A DNA stretch of 64,000 nt from Nocardioides cavernae (GTDB lineage: Bacteria > Actinomycetota > Actinomycetes > Propionibacteriales > Nocardioidaceae), in contig NZ_JACCBW010000002.1 of the NCBI RefSeq assembly GCF_013410035.1, positions 682,001-746,000 on the forward strand, given 5' to 3'. The notes beneath the pieces are model-generated. The model was not told where the DNA came from. It was given only the letters and a program-made list of their open reading frames with translations, and made no database searches. Below, in pieces: positions 1-8,785 of this stretch. Within the stretch, counting starts at the first letter, position 1; the number at the start of each line of letters is the position of its first letter. A program made the position numbers and the translations under genes.

Positions 1-501
1 GAGCTCGAGGCGCAGCGTCTCGCTGACGACCTTCACGCCGTGCTTGGCTGCGGTGTAGCCGCCCCCGCCCTCGTACGCCCAGCGGCCGGCCGTCGAGCCG
101 ACGTTGACGATGACCGCGTCGCCGCTGGCGCGGAGCGCGGGCAGCAGGGCACGGGTGACCCGCACCAGGCCGAGCACGTTGACGTCGTACATCCAGCGCC
201 AGCCGTCGAGGTCGGCGCTGTCGACCCGGTCGACGCCGACCGCGCCACCCGCGTTGTTCACCAGCACGTGGCACACGGGGACGGCAGCCGCCAGGGTGTC
301 CACCGAGTCCTGGTCGGTGATGTCGCAGGTGACGGCGAGGCCGCCGATCTCGGCCGCCAGCTCCTCGATCCGGTCGGTGCGGCGGGCGGCACACACCACG
401 CGGAAACCCTGGGCGGCGAGGGCGCGTGCCGTCGCGGCACCGATGCCGCTCGAGGCGCCGGTGACGACGGCGGTACGGGTCTGGGTGCTGTCATCGCTCA
501 T
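1..501 (-). CDS. SDR family NAD(P)-dependent oxidoreductase (C-terminus beyond window)
   Basis: This is a classical short-chain dehydrogenase/reductase. Reading leftward from the ATG at 501, I see the nucleotide-binding glycine motif TGASSGIG about 15 residues in, the structural NNAGG motif near residue 88, a catalytic serine in NVGSTAG, and the active-site YTAAK near residue 148. The gene runs off the left edge of the window, so only 167 codons are visible of a family that is usually 240-260 residues; the missing part would hold the substrate-binding loop. The substrate cannot be told from this fragment. Its start lies only 25 bases from the divergent RNase H gene, so the two promoters must be very compact. 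A CAGGAT box ends six bases before the ATG, as expected for a leaderless message. Confidence 0.9.
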   Translation of the reverse strand, partial: MSDDSTQTRTAVVTGASSGIGAATARALAAQGFRVVCAARRTDRIEELAAEIGGLAVTCDITDQDSVDTLAAAVPVCHVLVNNAGGAVGVDRVDSADLDGWRWMYDVNVLGLVRVTRALLPALRASGDAVIVNVGSTAGRWAYEGGGGYTAAKHGVKVVSETLRLEL

Positions 502-526
502 GCGGCCATCCTGCCAATATGTCCCC

Positions 527-1408
527 GTGATCATCGCGGCGGCTGACGGCTCGGCACTCGGCAACCCCGGTCCCGCGGGGTGGGCGTGGTACGTCGACGA
601 CGACTGCTGGGCCTCCGGCGGGTGGCCGCGCGGCACCAACAACATGGGCGAGCTGATGGCGGTCCTCGACCTCCTCCAGCAGACCGCGCACGTCGACGAC
701 GAGCTCCACGTCTTCTGCGACAGCAAGTACGTCATCGACTCGGTCACCAAGTGGATGGCGGGCTGGAAGCGCAAGGGCTGGAAGAAGAGCGACGGCAAGC
801 CCGTGCTCAACGTCGAGCTGATGAAGGCGCTCGACGCCGCGATGGAGGGTCGCCGCGACCGGGTTCGCTTCGAGTGGGTCAAGGGCCACGCCGGCCACAA
901 GCTCAACGAGGCCGCCGACCGGCGCGCCAACGCGGCCGCGTCCGCCTACCAGCGCGGCGTGGAGCCCGATGCAGGCCCCGGGTTCGCGGGCAGTAGCACC
1001 GCCCACCCCGACGCGGCGGTCGGCCAGGTCGAGGAGGAGCCCGACCTCTTCAGCGACCTCGACGACGCGGCACCCACCCCCGAGGAGCACGTCGTCGCGC
1101 TCGAGCGGTCGCTGCTCACCGACGGAGTGCGCTCCGACCGCGCCGCCGTCGCGGCGCTGCTCCACCCCGACTGGCAGGAGGTGGGACGCTCGGGCCGGCT
1201 GTGGACGCGCGACGACGTCCTCGCCGAGATCGGCCCGATCGAGCCGGTCCGGCTCGAGGTCGTGACCGTCGACCGCCTCGGACCGGACACCATCCTGCTC
1301 GTCTGGCGGGCCGTCGCCGACGGACGTTCCACCCTGCGCAGCAGCCTGTGGCTGCGCTCCGGCGAGCAGTGGCAGCAGCGTTTCCACCAAGGCACCCCGG
1401 AGGGCTGA
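527..1408 (+). CDS. Ribonuclease HI fused to a C-terminal NTF2-like (DUF4440-type) domain
   Basis: The first 145 or so residues are a type I RNase H, which cuts the RNA strand of RNA-DNA hybrids. The four metal-binding acidic residues are all present: D7 (ADGS), E42 (MGEL), D65 (CDSKY) and D131 (NEAADRRAN), with the histidine-bearing loop KGHAGHK at 119-125. After an acidic linker, residues of roughly 190-293 resemble the NTF2-like/DUF4440 fold (EEHVVALERSL, HPDWQEVGRSG), a small domain that is not part of RNase HI itself. The GTG start is chosen because homology begins at once and no coding sense exists upstream. The protein is 293 residues, about twice a plain RNase HI. The role of the added domain is unknown. 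Confidence 0.9.
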   Translation: MIIAAADGSALGNPGPAGWAWYVDDDCWASGGWPRGTNNMGELMAVLDLLQQTAHVDDELHVFCDSKYVIDSVTKWMAGWKRKGWKKSDGKPVLNVELMKALDAAMEGRRDRVRFEWVKGHAGHKLNEAADRRANAAASAYQRGVEPDAGPGFAGSSTAHPDAAVGQVEEEPDLFSDLDDAAPTPEEHVVALERSLLTDGVRSDRAAVAALLHPDWQEVGRSGRLWTRDDVLAEIGPIEPVRLEVVTVDRLGPDTILLVWRAVADGRSTLRSSLWLRSGEQWQQRFHQGTPEG

Positions 1409-1540
1409 GCCGTCGGGGTGGTGCGAGCCACCCGTCCGGAAGCGTCGCCATGACCCGACCGGACCACGCGCCCGGACGTTGATCGGAGGAACCCTCAAGG
1501 TCCGGTCAAGCGACAGCGTGGTCCAGACAGTTCGGATGGG

Positions 1541-4500
1541 ATGACGCCCGTGCGATTCCTCCCTTCCAGCGTCCGCCGCGGACTCCTCGCCGCCACGCTG
1601 CTGTCCCCGGTGCTGGCCACCCTCGGCCTGTCGGCGCCGGCCGATGCCGCGACCACCACCGTCACCAACGCCAGCGCGATCTCAATCCCCAGCTCCGGGA
1701 CTGCGAACCCCTACCCGTCGACGGTGTCGGTGAGCGGGATGGCCAGTAGGATCAGGTCCGTCGAGCTGACCCTGACCGGGTTCCAGCACCAGATCTCGTA
1801 CGACGCGCACGTGATGCTCGTCAGCCCCACCGGACGCAACCTCACGGTGATGTCCGACATCTACAGCCTGGGCGGCGCTAGGACCTTCACCTTCGCCGAC
1901 GGTGCTCCGAGGCTGGCGAACGGATCCCCCTCCGGACGCTACGCGCCGACCGACAACGACGAGCCCAACAACTTCCCGGCGCCCGCACCGGCCCGGACCG
2001 GCGTCACGACCTTCGCCGACGCCTTCAAGGACACGAACCCCAACGGCACCTGGCAGCTCTTCGTCTACGACGACATCGGGGGCGGCTCAGGCAGCATCGC
2101 GTCGTGGAGCCTGACCGTCGACGCCGGGATCCCGCACGCCGTCACCTTCGGGAGCACCGCGCCCGCCCCGGCCCGCGTCGGTGACACCTACACCCCGACC
2201 GCGACGTCCGACGCCGGCCTCGCGGTGACCTACGCCGTCGACACCGCGACCACCAACGACGCGTGCCGCCTCGCCGACGACGACCGGACGCTCTTCTTCC
2301 AGCACAGCGGCTCCTGCGTGGTGGCCGCCAGCGCGCCCGGCGACGCCGACCACGACCCCGCCCGCGCGACGCAGACCATCGCCGTGCGCGCCGCGCGATC
2401 CGACCTGGCCACCCTCGCGATCAGCCCGGAGGGCGCCTCGACCACGGCGGGCGAGCCGGTCTCGTACACCGTCGTGGGCGCCGACTCCAACGGCCTCGCG
2501 ATCCCCGGCCAGCAGGCCGGCTACTCCTACGCCCCCGCCGACGGCGGCAGCTCGACCGTCTGCGTGGACGCCGCCTGCGCGCCGGAGGAGGCCGGCACCT
2601 ACACCGTGACGGCCACCGCGCCCGGCGCCGACGGCCCGATCACCGACTCCACCACCCTGACCGTCCTCGCCGACGGCGTCGCCGCGCTGCAGGTCAGCCC
2701 CGAGGGCGCCACGACCACGGCCGGCACGCCGGTGCAGATCACCGTCGGCGGCACCGACCGCTTCGGCAACGCCCTGCCGGACCAGACGTCGGCGAGCACC
2801 GTCGTCGCCACCCCGGTCGGCGGCGGCGACCCGGTCGCCTGCCCGAGCGGCCTGTGCGACCTCACCGCGGCGGGCGTCTACTCCGTGGGTGCCAGCCAGT
2901 CCGGTGCCGACGCGCCCGCCGGCGACGCGACGACCCTCACGGTCACGCCCGCTGCCCTCGACCACGTCGAGCTGGGCGGCGAGGCCACCACGGCCGCCGG
3001 CAGCCCGGTCGTCTTCACGGTCACGGCCTACGACGAGTTCGACAACATCCGCACCGGTGGCACCCCGACCGTGACGGCCACCCACGGCGCCACGAGCGTC
3101 GCCTGCCCCAACGGCGTCTGCTCGCCCACCAAGGCCGGCACCTGGACCGTCGAGGGCGCGATCGGCTCCGCCAGCGACACGACCTCGCTCGAGGTCACCC
3201 CGGGCGCCCTGGCGTCGCTCGTCGTGACCCCCGACGTCACCACGGTGACCCCGGGCACCGACGTCGCCTACAGCGCCACCGGCGCCGACACCTACGGCAA
3301 CGACCTCGGCGACCGTACGGCGCAGAGCACCTTCACGATCGCGCGCGGCACCGACGAGGCGAAGGCCTGCGCGGACGCCGTCTGCACGCCCGCCGCGACC
3401 GGCAACCACCGCGTCACCGCGACGATCGGCGGCGTCACCGGCGCGGCCACCCTCGTCTCCGCGCTGCCCTCGGTCGCCGTCGAGCTCGGCGCGCTCCCGG
3501 CCGCGACCTACGGCGACGTCGTCCCGCTCTCGGCGACCGTCACCAGCGCCGACGGCACCCCCACCGGCACCGTGCAGTTCACCCTGGACGGCGAGCCGGT
3601 CGGCTCCCCGGTCCCGGTCGACCGCTCCGGCACGGCCACCGCCGCCGACCTGTCGGGCGTGCGCGCCGGCGCGCACCGCGTGGGCGCGACCTTCGCGTCC
3701 GTCCCCGCGGGGGCGTTCGACGCCGCAGGCGTCACCCAGCAGCTCGTCGTGGCCAAGGCCCCGACCACCACCACCCTCGCCGTCGGCAGCAGCCTGACCG
3801 CGACCGTCGCCTCGAGCGTGGAGGAGCCCACCGGCACCGTCACCTTCGCCGTCGACGGCGTCGACCGGGCCACGGTCCCGCTCACCGCTGGCTCGGCGAC
3901 CTGGGCCGGCAACCACTCCGGTGGCGCCGACTCGGTGGTGACCGCGACCTACTCCGGCAGCGCCGACCTGCTCGGCTCGGCCGCGTCCACGGCCCGCAAG
4001 GACCCGAAGATCGTCGCCACGGTCGGCGGCACAGCCCGCAACGGCTGGCACAACACGCCCGTCACCGTCACCTTCAGCTGCACCCCCGGCTCCGGCGTCG
4101 TGACCTGCCCGGCTCCCGTCACCCTCAGCGGTGACGGGGCCGGCCAGACCGTGACGCGTACGGTCGTGGCGAGCGACGGCGGCGTCGCCGCGGTCACCAG
4201 CGCCCCGGTCTCCATCGACCGCACCGCGCCGGTCGTCCGGGTCACGGGCGTGCAGGAGGGTCGCACCTACAACGGCACGGTCCCCGAGGCGGCCTGCGCC
4301 GGCTCCGACGGTCTCTCCGGTGTCGCCAGCTGCACGGTGACCACGACCGGTCGCACCGGCGCCGCCTCCGCGACCGTCACCGCGACCGACCTCGCCGGCA
4401 ACACCGCGACCGCCACCACCTCGTACGTCGTGCGGGACCTGTGGGTCACCCGCAGCGAGCAGGTCAAGGGCGCGTGGCAGCTGCCCGTCGGCAGCCGCCG

Positions 4501-4720
4501 CAACCTCCAGCTCATCGGCAACGACCTGCCGAGGCTCAAGGGCGGGAAGGGCCTCGAGATCGCGCCGTTCCGGTTCGCCGGTCGCGCCGACGGCGTGGGT
4601 CACTGGACCGCTCGGGTGCGGGTGCCGCGAGGCGTGCGCCCCGGGAAGGTCTTCGTCCTGCGCGTGACCCGCGGTGACGGCACCACGGAGCGCGTGAAGC
4701 TCGTCGCCTCGCGCCGCTGA
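1541..4720 (+). CDS. Large secreted multidomain Ig-repeat protein with P/Homo B-type domain
   Basis: A 1059-residue exported protein. Residues 1-36 form a signal peptide (RR, hydrophobic stretch, cleavage near ADA-A). Residues about 40-195 resemble the proprotein-convertase P (Homo B) beta-sandwich, ending in a typical GTWQLFVYDD...SWSLTVD pattern. Next come four Ig-like repeats of about 88-93 residues, each with a CX4C pair (cysteines starting at 341, 434, 522 and 610), then a Big_3-like domain (about 645-730) and further Ig-like domains with GLSGVASC-type motifs to the C-terminus. There is no LPXTG sorting signal and no C-terminal membrane anchor, so it is probably released or held by the wall non-covalently. 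The function is unknown; a surface adhesin or structural role is an inference. An in-frame GTG three codons downstream is a possible alternative start. Confidence 0.85.
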   Translation: MTPVRFLPSSVRRGLLAATLLSPVLATLGLSAPADAATTTVTNASAISIPSSGTANPYPSTVSVSGMASRIRSVELTLTGFQHQISYDAHVMLVSPTGRNLTVMSDIYSLGGARTFTFADGAPRLANGSPSGRYAPTDNDEPNNFPAPAPARTGVTTFADAFKDTNPNGTWQLFVYDDIGGGSGSIASWSLTVDAGIPHAVTFGSTAPAPARVGDTYTPTATSDAGLAVTYAVDTATTNDACRLADDDRTLFFQHSGSCVVAASAPGDADHDPARATQTIAVRAARSDLATLAISPEGASTTAGEPVSYTVVGADSNGLAIPGQQAGYSYAPADGGSSTVCVDAACAPEEAGTYTVTATAPGADGPITDSTTLTVLADGVAALQVSPEGATTTAGTPVQITVGGTDRFGNALPDQTSASTVVATPVGGGDPVACPSGLCDLTAAGVYSVGASQSGADAPAGDATTLTVTPAALDHVELGGEATTAAGSPVVFTVTAYDEFDNIRTGGTPTVTATHGATSVACPNGVCSPTKAGTWTVEGAIGSASDTTSLEVTPGALASLVVTPDVTTVTPGTDVAYSATGADTYGNDLGDRTAQSTFTIARGTDEAKACADAVCTPAATGNHRVTATIGGVTGAATLVSALPSVAVELGALPAATYGDVVPLSATVTSADGTPTGTVQFTLDGEPVGSPVPVDRSGTATAADLSGVRAGAHRVGATFASVPAGAFDAAGVTQQLVVAKAPTTTTLAVGSSLTATVASSVEEPTGTVTFAVDGVDRATVPLTAGSATWAGNHSGGADSVVTATYSGSADLLGSAASTARKDPKIVATVGGTARNGWHNTPVTVTFSCTPGSGVVTCPAPVTLSGDGAGQTVTRTVVASDGGVAAVTSAPVSIDRTAPVVRVTGVQEGRTYNGTVPEAACAGSDGLSGVASCTVTTTGRTGAASATVTATDLAGNTATATTSYVVRDLWVTRSEQVKGAWQLPVGSRRNLQLIGNDLPRLKGGKGLEIAPFRFAGRADGVGHWTARVRVPRGVRPGKVFVLRVTRGDGTTERVKLVASRR

Positions 4721-4749
4721 CCCTGCCGGGCTCCACCGAGCCCGCTCCG

Positions 4750-4798
4750 CCACGGCCCCGGGCCCGACGTCCACCAGGACGCGGTCCCGGGGCCGTGG
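4750..4798 (+). terminator. Strong hairpin after the Ig-repeat protein gene
   Basis: A perfect 13-base inverted repeat (CCACGGCCCCGGG at 4750-4762, complement at 4786-4798) encloses a second small stem (CGTCC/GGACG around an ACCA loop at 4768-4781). It lies 29 bases after the stop codon. There is no U-tract, as is common for actinobacterial terminators. It ends 12 bases before the next start codon, so it could also act as a leader structure. Confidence 0.65.
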
Positions 4799-4810
4799 CA
4801 CACTCGCGGG

Positions 4811-5179
4811 ATGCCTCCCGCGAAGATCGCCGCCGCCCTCGCGCTGCTGGGCGGCGCCCTCTGGATCGTGCGCGCCGTCCTCGGCGGCGGTGACGACCCG
4901 GTCGCCGGCACGCTCCACGTCATCGGCCTGGGCTGCCTCCTGATCGGCTCTGCCGTCTTCGGCACGACCCTGGTCCGGAGCGACGCCGTCGGCATGCGCC
5001 TGCTGATCGGCGTGGCGTCGGGGCTGCTCACGCTGTCGCTCATCTCGGCGTTCCGCCCCGCCGACGCCGTCTGGTACGACGGCTTCTGGGGCGGCGTCGC
5101 CGTCCTCGTCGGCGGGATCACCCTGCTGCGCGCCCGCGGGTCGGCCGGCAACGCCGCGACGGGGGCGCACGCCCGCTGA
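4811..5179 (+). CDS. Small four-helix membrane protein of unknown function
   Basis: A 122-residue, very hydrophobic protein with four predicted membrane helices, roughly at residues 5-24, 33-52, 59-80 and 92-110, and a short polar C-terminal tail. I recognise no domain, no catalytic motif and no transporter signature. The ATG start has no good ribosome-binding site, but a CACACT hexamer at 4799-4804 ends six bases before it, which fits a leaderless transcript. The gene sits alone between the Ig-repeat protein and mshA on the same strand, with a 119-base gap before mshA. Confidence 0.7.
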   Translation: MPPAKIAAALALLGGALWIVRAVLGGGDDPVAGTLHVIGLGCLLIGSAVFGTTLVRSDAVGMRLLIGVASGLLTLSLISAFRPADAVWYDGFWGGVAVLVGGITLLRARGSAGNAATGAHAR

Positions 5180-5298
5180 GCCCGAGCCCGCTGACGGATG
5201 TGCCGGGACCTGCGGGAATCCCGGGGCCGTCGGCGGAGTTGCACCGGAGGTGCCCCCGACCGGGGTGCCTCGACGACGAGAGACCTCAAGGAGGCAGC

Positions 5299-6555
5299 GT
5301 GGGCGAGCGGGTGGCCATGATCAGCCTGCACACCTCACCCCTGGACCAGCCCGGCACGGGCGACGCCGGCGGGATGAACGTCTACGTCATCGAGCTCTCC
5401 CGGCGCCTCGCCGCGCACGGCATCGCGGTCGACGTCTTCACCCGCGCCACGTCGTCGGCGCTGCCGCAGGTCGTCGAGGCCGCTGACGGCGTCCTCGTGC
5501 GCCACGTCGCGGCCGGTCCGTTCGAGGGCCTCACCAAGGGCGAGCTGCCCGGTCAGCTGTGCACCTTCGCCCGCGAGGTGCTGCGCACCGAGGCCCTGCA
5601 GCCGCTCGGCCACTACGACGCGGTCCACTCCCACTACTGGCTCTCCGGCCAGGTCGGCGCCCTCGCGCGCGACCGCTGGAACGTGCCGCTGGTGCACTCG
5701 ATGCACACCATGGCCAAGGTCAAGAACGAGGCCCTGGCCGTCGGCGACACCCCGGAGCCCCTGTCGCGGGTGATCGGCGAGGAGCAGGTCGTCGAGGCGG
5801 CCGACCTCCTCGTCGCCAACACCGACGCCGAGGCGCGCCAGCTCGTCGACCTCTACGGCGCGAGCCCGGACGCCGTCGAGGTGATCCACCCCGGCGTCGA
5901 CCTGTCCGTCTTCGCCCCGCGCGGCCGCGCGGAGGCGCGCCGTGCGCTCGGCCTGCCCGAGGACGCAGCCGTCCTGCTCTTCGCCGGCCGGATCCAGCCG
6001 CTCAAGGGTCCCGACGTGCTGCTGCGCGCGGTCGGGGTGCTGCTCGAGCAGGACCCGGGCCTGCGTCACCGGCTGGTCGTGCCGGTGGTCGGCGGGCCGT
6101 CCGGCTCGGGGCTCAAGCACCCGACGGCACTGGCCGACCTGGCCGACGAGCTCGGCATCGCCGACGTCGTGCGGTTCGTCCCGCCGGTGTCCCAGGGCGA
6201 GCTCGCCGTCTGGGCCTCGGCCGCGACCGCGGTGGCCGTCCCGTCCTACAACGAGAGCTTCGGCCTCGTCGCCGTCGAGGCGCAGGCGGCCGGTACGCCC
6301 GTGGTGGCCGCCGCGGTCGGGGGGCTGACCACGGTGGTCCGCGACGAGGTCAGCGGCCTCCTGGTCGACACCCACGAGCCGCGCGACTGGGCTTCCGCCC
6401 TGCGGCGGCTCGTCGACGACCCCGCCCTGGTGGAGCGCCTGGGCCGGGGCGCCGTCGCGCACGCCCAGGAGTTCTCCTGGGAGCGCACCGCGCAGCGGAC
6501 GCTGCAGGCGTACGAGCGCGCGGCCGGCCGGATGCGTGTGGAGCTGGCGTCGTGA
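5299..6555 (+). CDS. mshA: D-inositol 3-phosphate glycosyltransferase MshA (mycothiol biosynthesis, step 1)
   Basis: MshA transfers GlcNAc from UDP-GlcNAc to 1D-myo-inositol 3-phosphate, the committed step of mycothiol synthesis in actinobacteria. The 418-residue product is a GT4/GT-B enzyme: the N-terminal domain has the [18 protein letters not shown] region with the glycine loop, and the C-terminal UDP-sugar domain has [17 protein letters not shown] and the [17 protein letters not shown] motif containing the conserved E-X7-E. The GTG start at 5299 is chosen because a perfect AAGGAGG site (5288-5294) lies four bases upstream; an in-frame ATG farther upstream would add residues without homology. 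The stop overlaps the next gene by four bases, so the two are probably translationally coupled. Confidence 0.96.
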   Translation: MGERVAMISLHTSPLDQPGTGDAGGMNVYVIELSRRLAAHGIAVDVFTRATSSALPQVVEAADGVLVRHVAAGPFEGLTKGELPGQLCTFAREVLRTEALQPLGHYDAVHSHYWLSGQVGALARDRWNVPLVHSMHTMAKVKNEALAVGDTPEPLSRVIGEEQVVEAADLLVANTDAEARQLVDLYGASPDAVEVIHPGVDLSVFAPRGRAEARRALGLPEDAAVLLFAGRIQPLKGPDVLLRAVGVLLEQDPGLRHRLVVPVVGGPSGSGLKHPTALADLADELGIADVVRFVPPVSQGELAVWASAATAVAVPSYNESFGLVAVEAQAAGTPVVAAAVGGLTTVVRDEVSGLLVDTHEPRDWASALRRLVDDPALVERLGRGAVAHAQEFSWERTAQRTLQAYERAAGRMRVELAS

Positions 6556-7067
6556 CCTCGGCCGCCGACACCGTCCGGGCCTACCTCGCCGACAACGACA
6601 TCGAGCACGAGGAGACCACCCGCGAGGGCGACGGCGCCACCAGCTTCTCGATCTCCCTGCCGGGCGAGCGCAAGCTGCAGACGCCGGTGCGCCTCGATGT
6701 CGGCCCGCACGCGCTGGGCGTGCACGCCTTCGTGTGCCGCAACCCCGACGAGAATCACGCCCGCGTGCACCGCTGGCTGCTCGAGCGCAACCTCAAGATG
6801 TACGCCGTCTCGTTCGCCGTCGACCGCCACGGGGACATCTACCTCGAGGCCCGGCTCCCGCTCGCGGCCGTCGAGGCCGACGAGCTCGACCGGATCCTCG
6901 GGTCGGTCCTCGCCAACGCCGACGAGTCCTTCAACGCGATCCTCGAGCTGGGCTTCGCCTCCTCCATCCGCAAGGAGTGGGAGTGGCGGATCTCGCGGGG
7001 GGAGTCGACGCGCAACCTCGAGGCGTTCCGCGGGTGGCTCGAGGCCGGGACCGACCCGGCTCCCTAG
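6552..7067 (+). CDS. YbjN domain-containing protein
   Basis: A 171-residue cytosolic protein of the YbjN/sensory-transduction-regulator family, related in fold to type III secretion chaperones. Recognisable segments are [19 protein letters not shown] in the first half and the [13 protein letters not shown] strand pair followed by a helical end ([20 protein letters not shown]). It begins with a GTG that overlaps the mshA stop (GTGA), an arrangement also seen next to mshA in other actinobacteria. Its biochemical role is not established. The last four bases overlap the end of the convergent EamA transporter gene in a shared CTAG. Confidence 0.85.
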   Translation: MTSAADTVRAYLADNDIEHEETTREGDGATSFSISLPGERKLQTPVRLDVGPHALGVHAFVCRNPDENHARVHRWLLERNLKMYAVSFAVDRHGDIYLEARLPLAAVEADELDRILGSVLANADESFNAILELGFASSIRKEWEWRISRGESTRNLEAFRGWLEAGTDPAP

Positions 7068-7987
7068 CGACCGGCCGGCGCGTACGCGCGCGGCTTGCGC
7101 CGCGTCATCAGCACGCCGACGATCGCCAGGGCCCCGCCGACGAAGGTCAGCGACGGCGGCACCTCGTCGATCGTCAGCCAGGCGATGAGGGTCGCGATCA
7201 GCGGGACGAGGAACGTCGTGAGCGACAGGGCGCCGGCGTCGGTGTGGGTGAGGGCGTACGCCCAGGTGGTGAAGGCGACCGCGGTCGGCAGGACGCCGAG
7301 GTAGACGATCCACCACAGCTCCGCGCCGCCGTCGGCCACGATCGACGGCAGGTCACCCGAGAACGGCAGGCACGTGGCCGCGCCCATCAGGAACGACACG
7401 AACACGACCTGCACCGACGGGATGCGCCGCAGCAGCACCTTCTGCGTGAGCACGCCGACGGCGTACATCGCGGCCGCCACCACGACGAGCACGACACCGA
7501 GCAGGCTGGCGTCGGCATCGGTCGAGGAGCCGCGCGCGATCACCGCGACGCCCGCGAAGCCGACGACCATGCCGGCGACGAGCCACGTGTGCAGGCGCTC
7601 GCCGAAGAGCGGCACGGCAAGCAGCGCCACGATGACCGGTCCGACCTGGATGATCATCGCGGCCGTGCCGGCGTCCACGTGCCGCTCGCCCGCGTTGAGC
7701 GCGAGGTTGTAGACGCCGAACCACCCGACGCCGCCGACCGCCAGCAGGGTCCACTCGCGGCGCGTGGGGCGTACCCAACCACGGCGGAGCACCAGCGGCA
7801 GGACCACCAGCGCGGCGACCAGCAGCCGGCCCGAGCCGAGCGCGCCGGGGCTGACGTCGTGCGCGACGTGGCGGATCACCACGAACGCCGACGCCCACAT
7901 GACCAGGGTGACCGCGCCGGCCGCGACGGGGAGCCACGGTGCGGGCGCGGAGGTCTGGTCGGGGCGGGTCTCGGCGGTCGTCGTCAC
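7064..7987 (-). CDS. EamA/DMT family transporter, ten membrane helices
   Basis: A 307-residue drug/metabolite-transporter superfamily permease with two tandem EamA repeats of about 140 residues. The first repeat begins with the typical LVMWASAFVVIRH segment and the second with LLGVVLVVVAAAMYAVGVLTQ; each is followed by four more hydrophobic helices. Substrates of this family include amino acids, nucleosides and metabolites, and none can be assigned here. The GTG start follows a TACCCT box by exactly six bases (7994-7999), which suggests a leaderless mRNA. It lies downstream of regX3 on the same strand, with 120 bases between them, and so probably forms its own transcript. Confidence 0.88.
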   Translation of the reverse strand: MTTTAETRPDQTSAPAPWLPVAAGAVTLVMWASAFVVIRHVAHDVSPGALGSGRLLVAALVVLPLVLRRGWVRPTRREWTLLAVGGVGWFGVYNLALNAGERHVDAGTAAMIIQVGPVIVALLAVPLFGERLHTWLVAGMVVGFAGVAVIARGSSTDADASLLGVVLVVVAAAMYAVGVLTQKVLLRRIPSVQVVFVSFLMGAATCLPFSGDLPSIVADGGAELWWIVYLGVLPTAVAFTTWAYALTHTDAGALSLTTFLVPLIATLIAWLTIDEVPPSLTFVGGALAIVGVLMTRRKPRAYAPAGR

Positions 7988-7993
7988 GGGTCA

Positions 7994-7999
7994 AGGGTA
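7994..7999 (-). promoter_or_regulatory. -10 box of the EamA transporter gene (leaderless)
   Basis: The hexamer reads TACCCT on the minus strand and is separated by six bases from the GTG start at 7987, which places the expected transcription start on the start codon. Confidence 0.5.
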
Positions 8000-8082
8000 G
8001 GTACGGTCATGACGCACCGCCAGCGCATTTCGGACGCCGTACGCCGACATCCCGCCGCTCCCGCCCGGGTCAGCAGGGGTCG

Positions 8083-8110
8083 GAGGTCAGAGGTCAGAGG
8101 TCAGAGGTCA
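8083..8110. repeat. Four tandem copies of a 7-base unit at the end of regX3
   Basis: The unit GAGGTCA is repeated four times without error. The TGA stop of regX3 (minus strand, 8108-8110) lies inside the last copy, so copy-number change would move the downstream sequence but not the protein. It looks like a simple slippage repeat. Confidence 0.9.
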
Positions 8111-8785
8111 GAGATCCAGCTTGTAGCCGAGGCCGCGGACCGTCACGAGGTACTTCGGCTCGCTCGGGTCGGGCTCCAGCTTGGCGCGCAGCCGCTTGAC
8201 GTGGACGTCGAGGGTCTTGGTGTCGCCGACGTAGTCGGAGCCCCAGACCCGGTCGATGAGCTGGCCCCGGGTGAGCACCCGCCCGGGGTTGCGCAGGAAC
8301 ATCTCCAGCAGCTCGAACTCCTTGAGCGGCAGCCGCTGCTCGGAGCCGTCGACCGTCACGACGTGGCGCTCGACGTCCATCCGCACCGGGCCCGCTTCCA
8401 GCGTGTCCGGCATGAGGTCGGGCTCCTGGCCACGGCGCAGCACCGCACGGATCCGCGCGACCAGCTCGCGCGGGGAGTACGGCTTGGTGACGTAGTCGTC
8501 GGCGCCGAGCTCGAGGCCGACGACCTTGTCGACCTCGTCGTCCTTGGCGCTGACCATGATCACGGGGACCGAGGACGTCTGCCGGATCTGCCGGCACACC
8601 TCCGTGCCGGGGACGCCGGGGAGCATCAGGTCCAGCAGGACGATGTCGGGGCCGAAGCGGTCGAACTCCGTGAGGGCGGTGTTGCCGTCCGCGGCGATCG
8701 CCACCTCGTAGCCCTCCTTGCGGAGCATGTAGGCGAGCGCGTCGCTGTAGCTCTCTTCGTCCTCGACGACGAGTACGCGGGTCAT
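8108..8785 (-). CDS. regX3: Response regulator RegX3 (OmpR/PhoB family, phosphate control)
   Basis: A 225-residue response regulator. The receiver domain (residues 1-120) has the acidic pocket VVEDEES, the phosphorylation-site aspartate in IVLLDLMLPG, the MVSAKD threonine/serine switch region and the KPYSPREL lysine. A linker leads to a winged-helix DNA-binding domain (about 130-225) ending in the canonical VHVKRLRAKLE...VRGLGYKL. Partner and position mark it as RegX3: it overlaps the senX3 stop by four bases (ATGA) and sits across from phoU, the order known from mycobacteria and streptomycetes (where it is called PhoP). It is expected to activate the phosphate-starvation regulon. A GGAG ribosome-binding site lies seven to ten bases upstream. 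Confidence 0.95.
   Translation of the reverse strand: MTRVLVVEDEESYSDALAYMLRKEGYEVAIAADGNTALTEFDRFGPDIVLLDLMLPGVPGTEVCRQIRQTSSVPVIMVSAKDDEVDKVVGLELGADDYVTKPYSPRELVARIRAVLRRGQEPDLMPDTLEAGPVRMDVERHVVTVDGSEQRLPLKEFELLEMFLRNPGRVLTRGQLIDRVWGSDYVGDTKTLDVHVKRLRAKLEPDPSEPKYLVTVRGLGYKLDL

Noticed and set aside
2087-5170. A very long open frame on the minus strand opposite the Ig-repeat gene
   Set aside because: Its composition is Gly/Arg/Asp-rich without domains; it is a GC-rich shadow of the real plus-strand genes, which have a signal peptide and Ig repeats.
5200-5298. Longer start for mshA
   Set aside because: The perfect AAGGAGG at 5288-5294 serves the GTG at 5299; upstream residues are not MshA-like.
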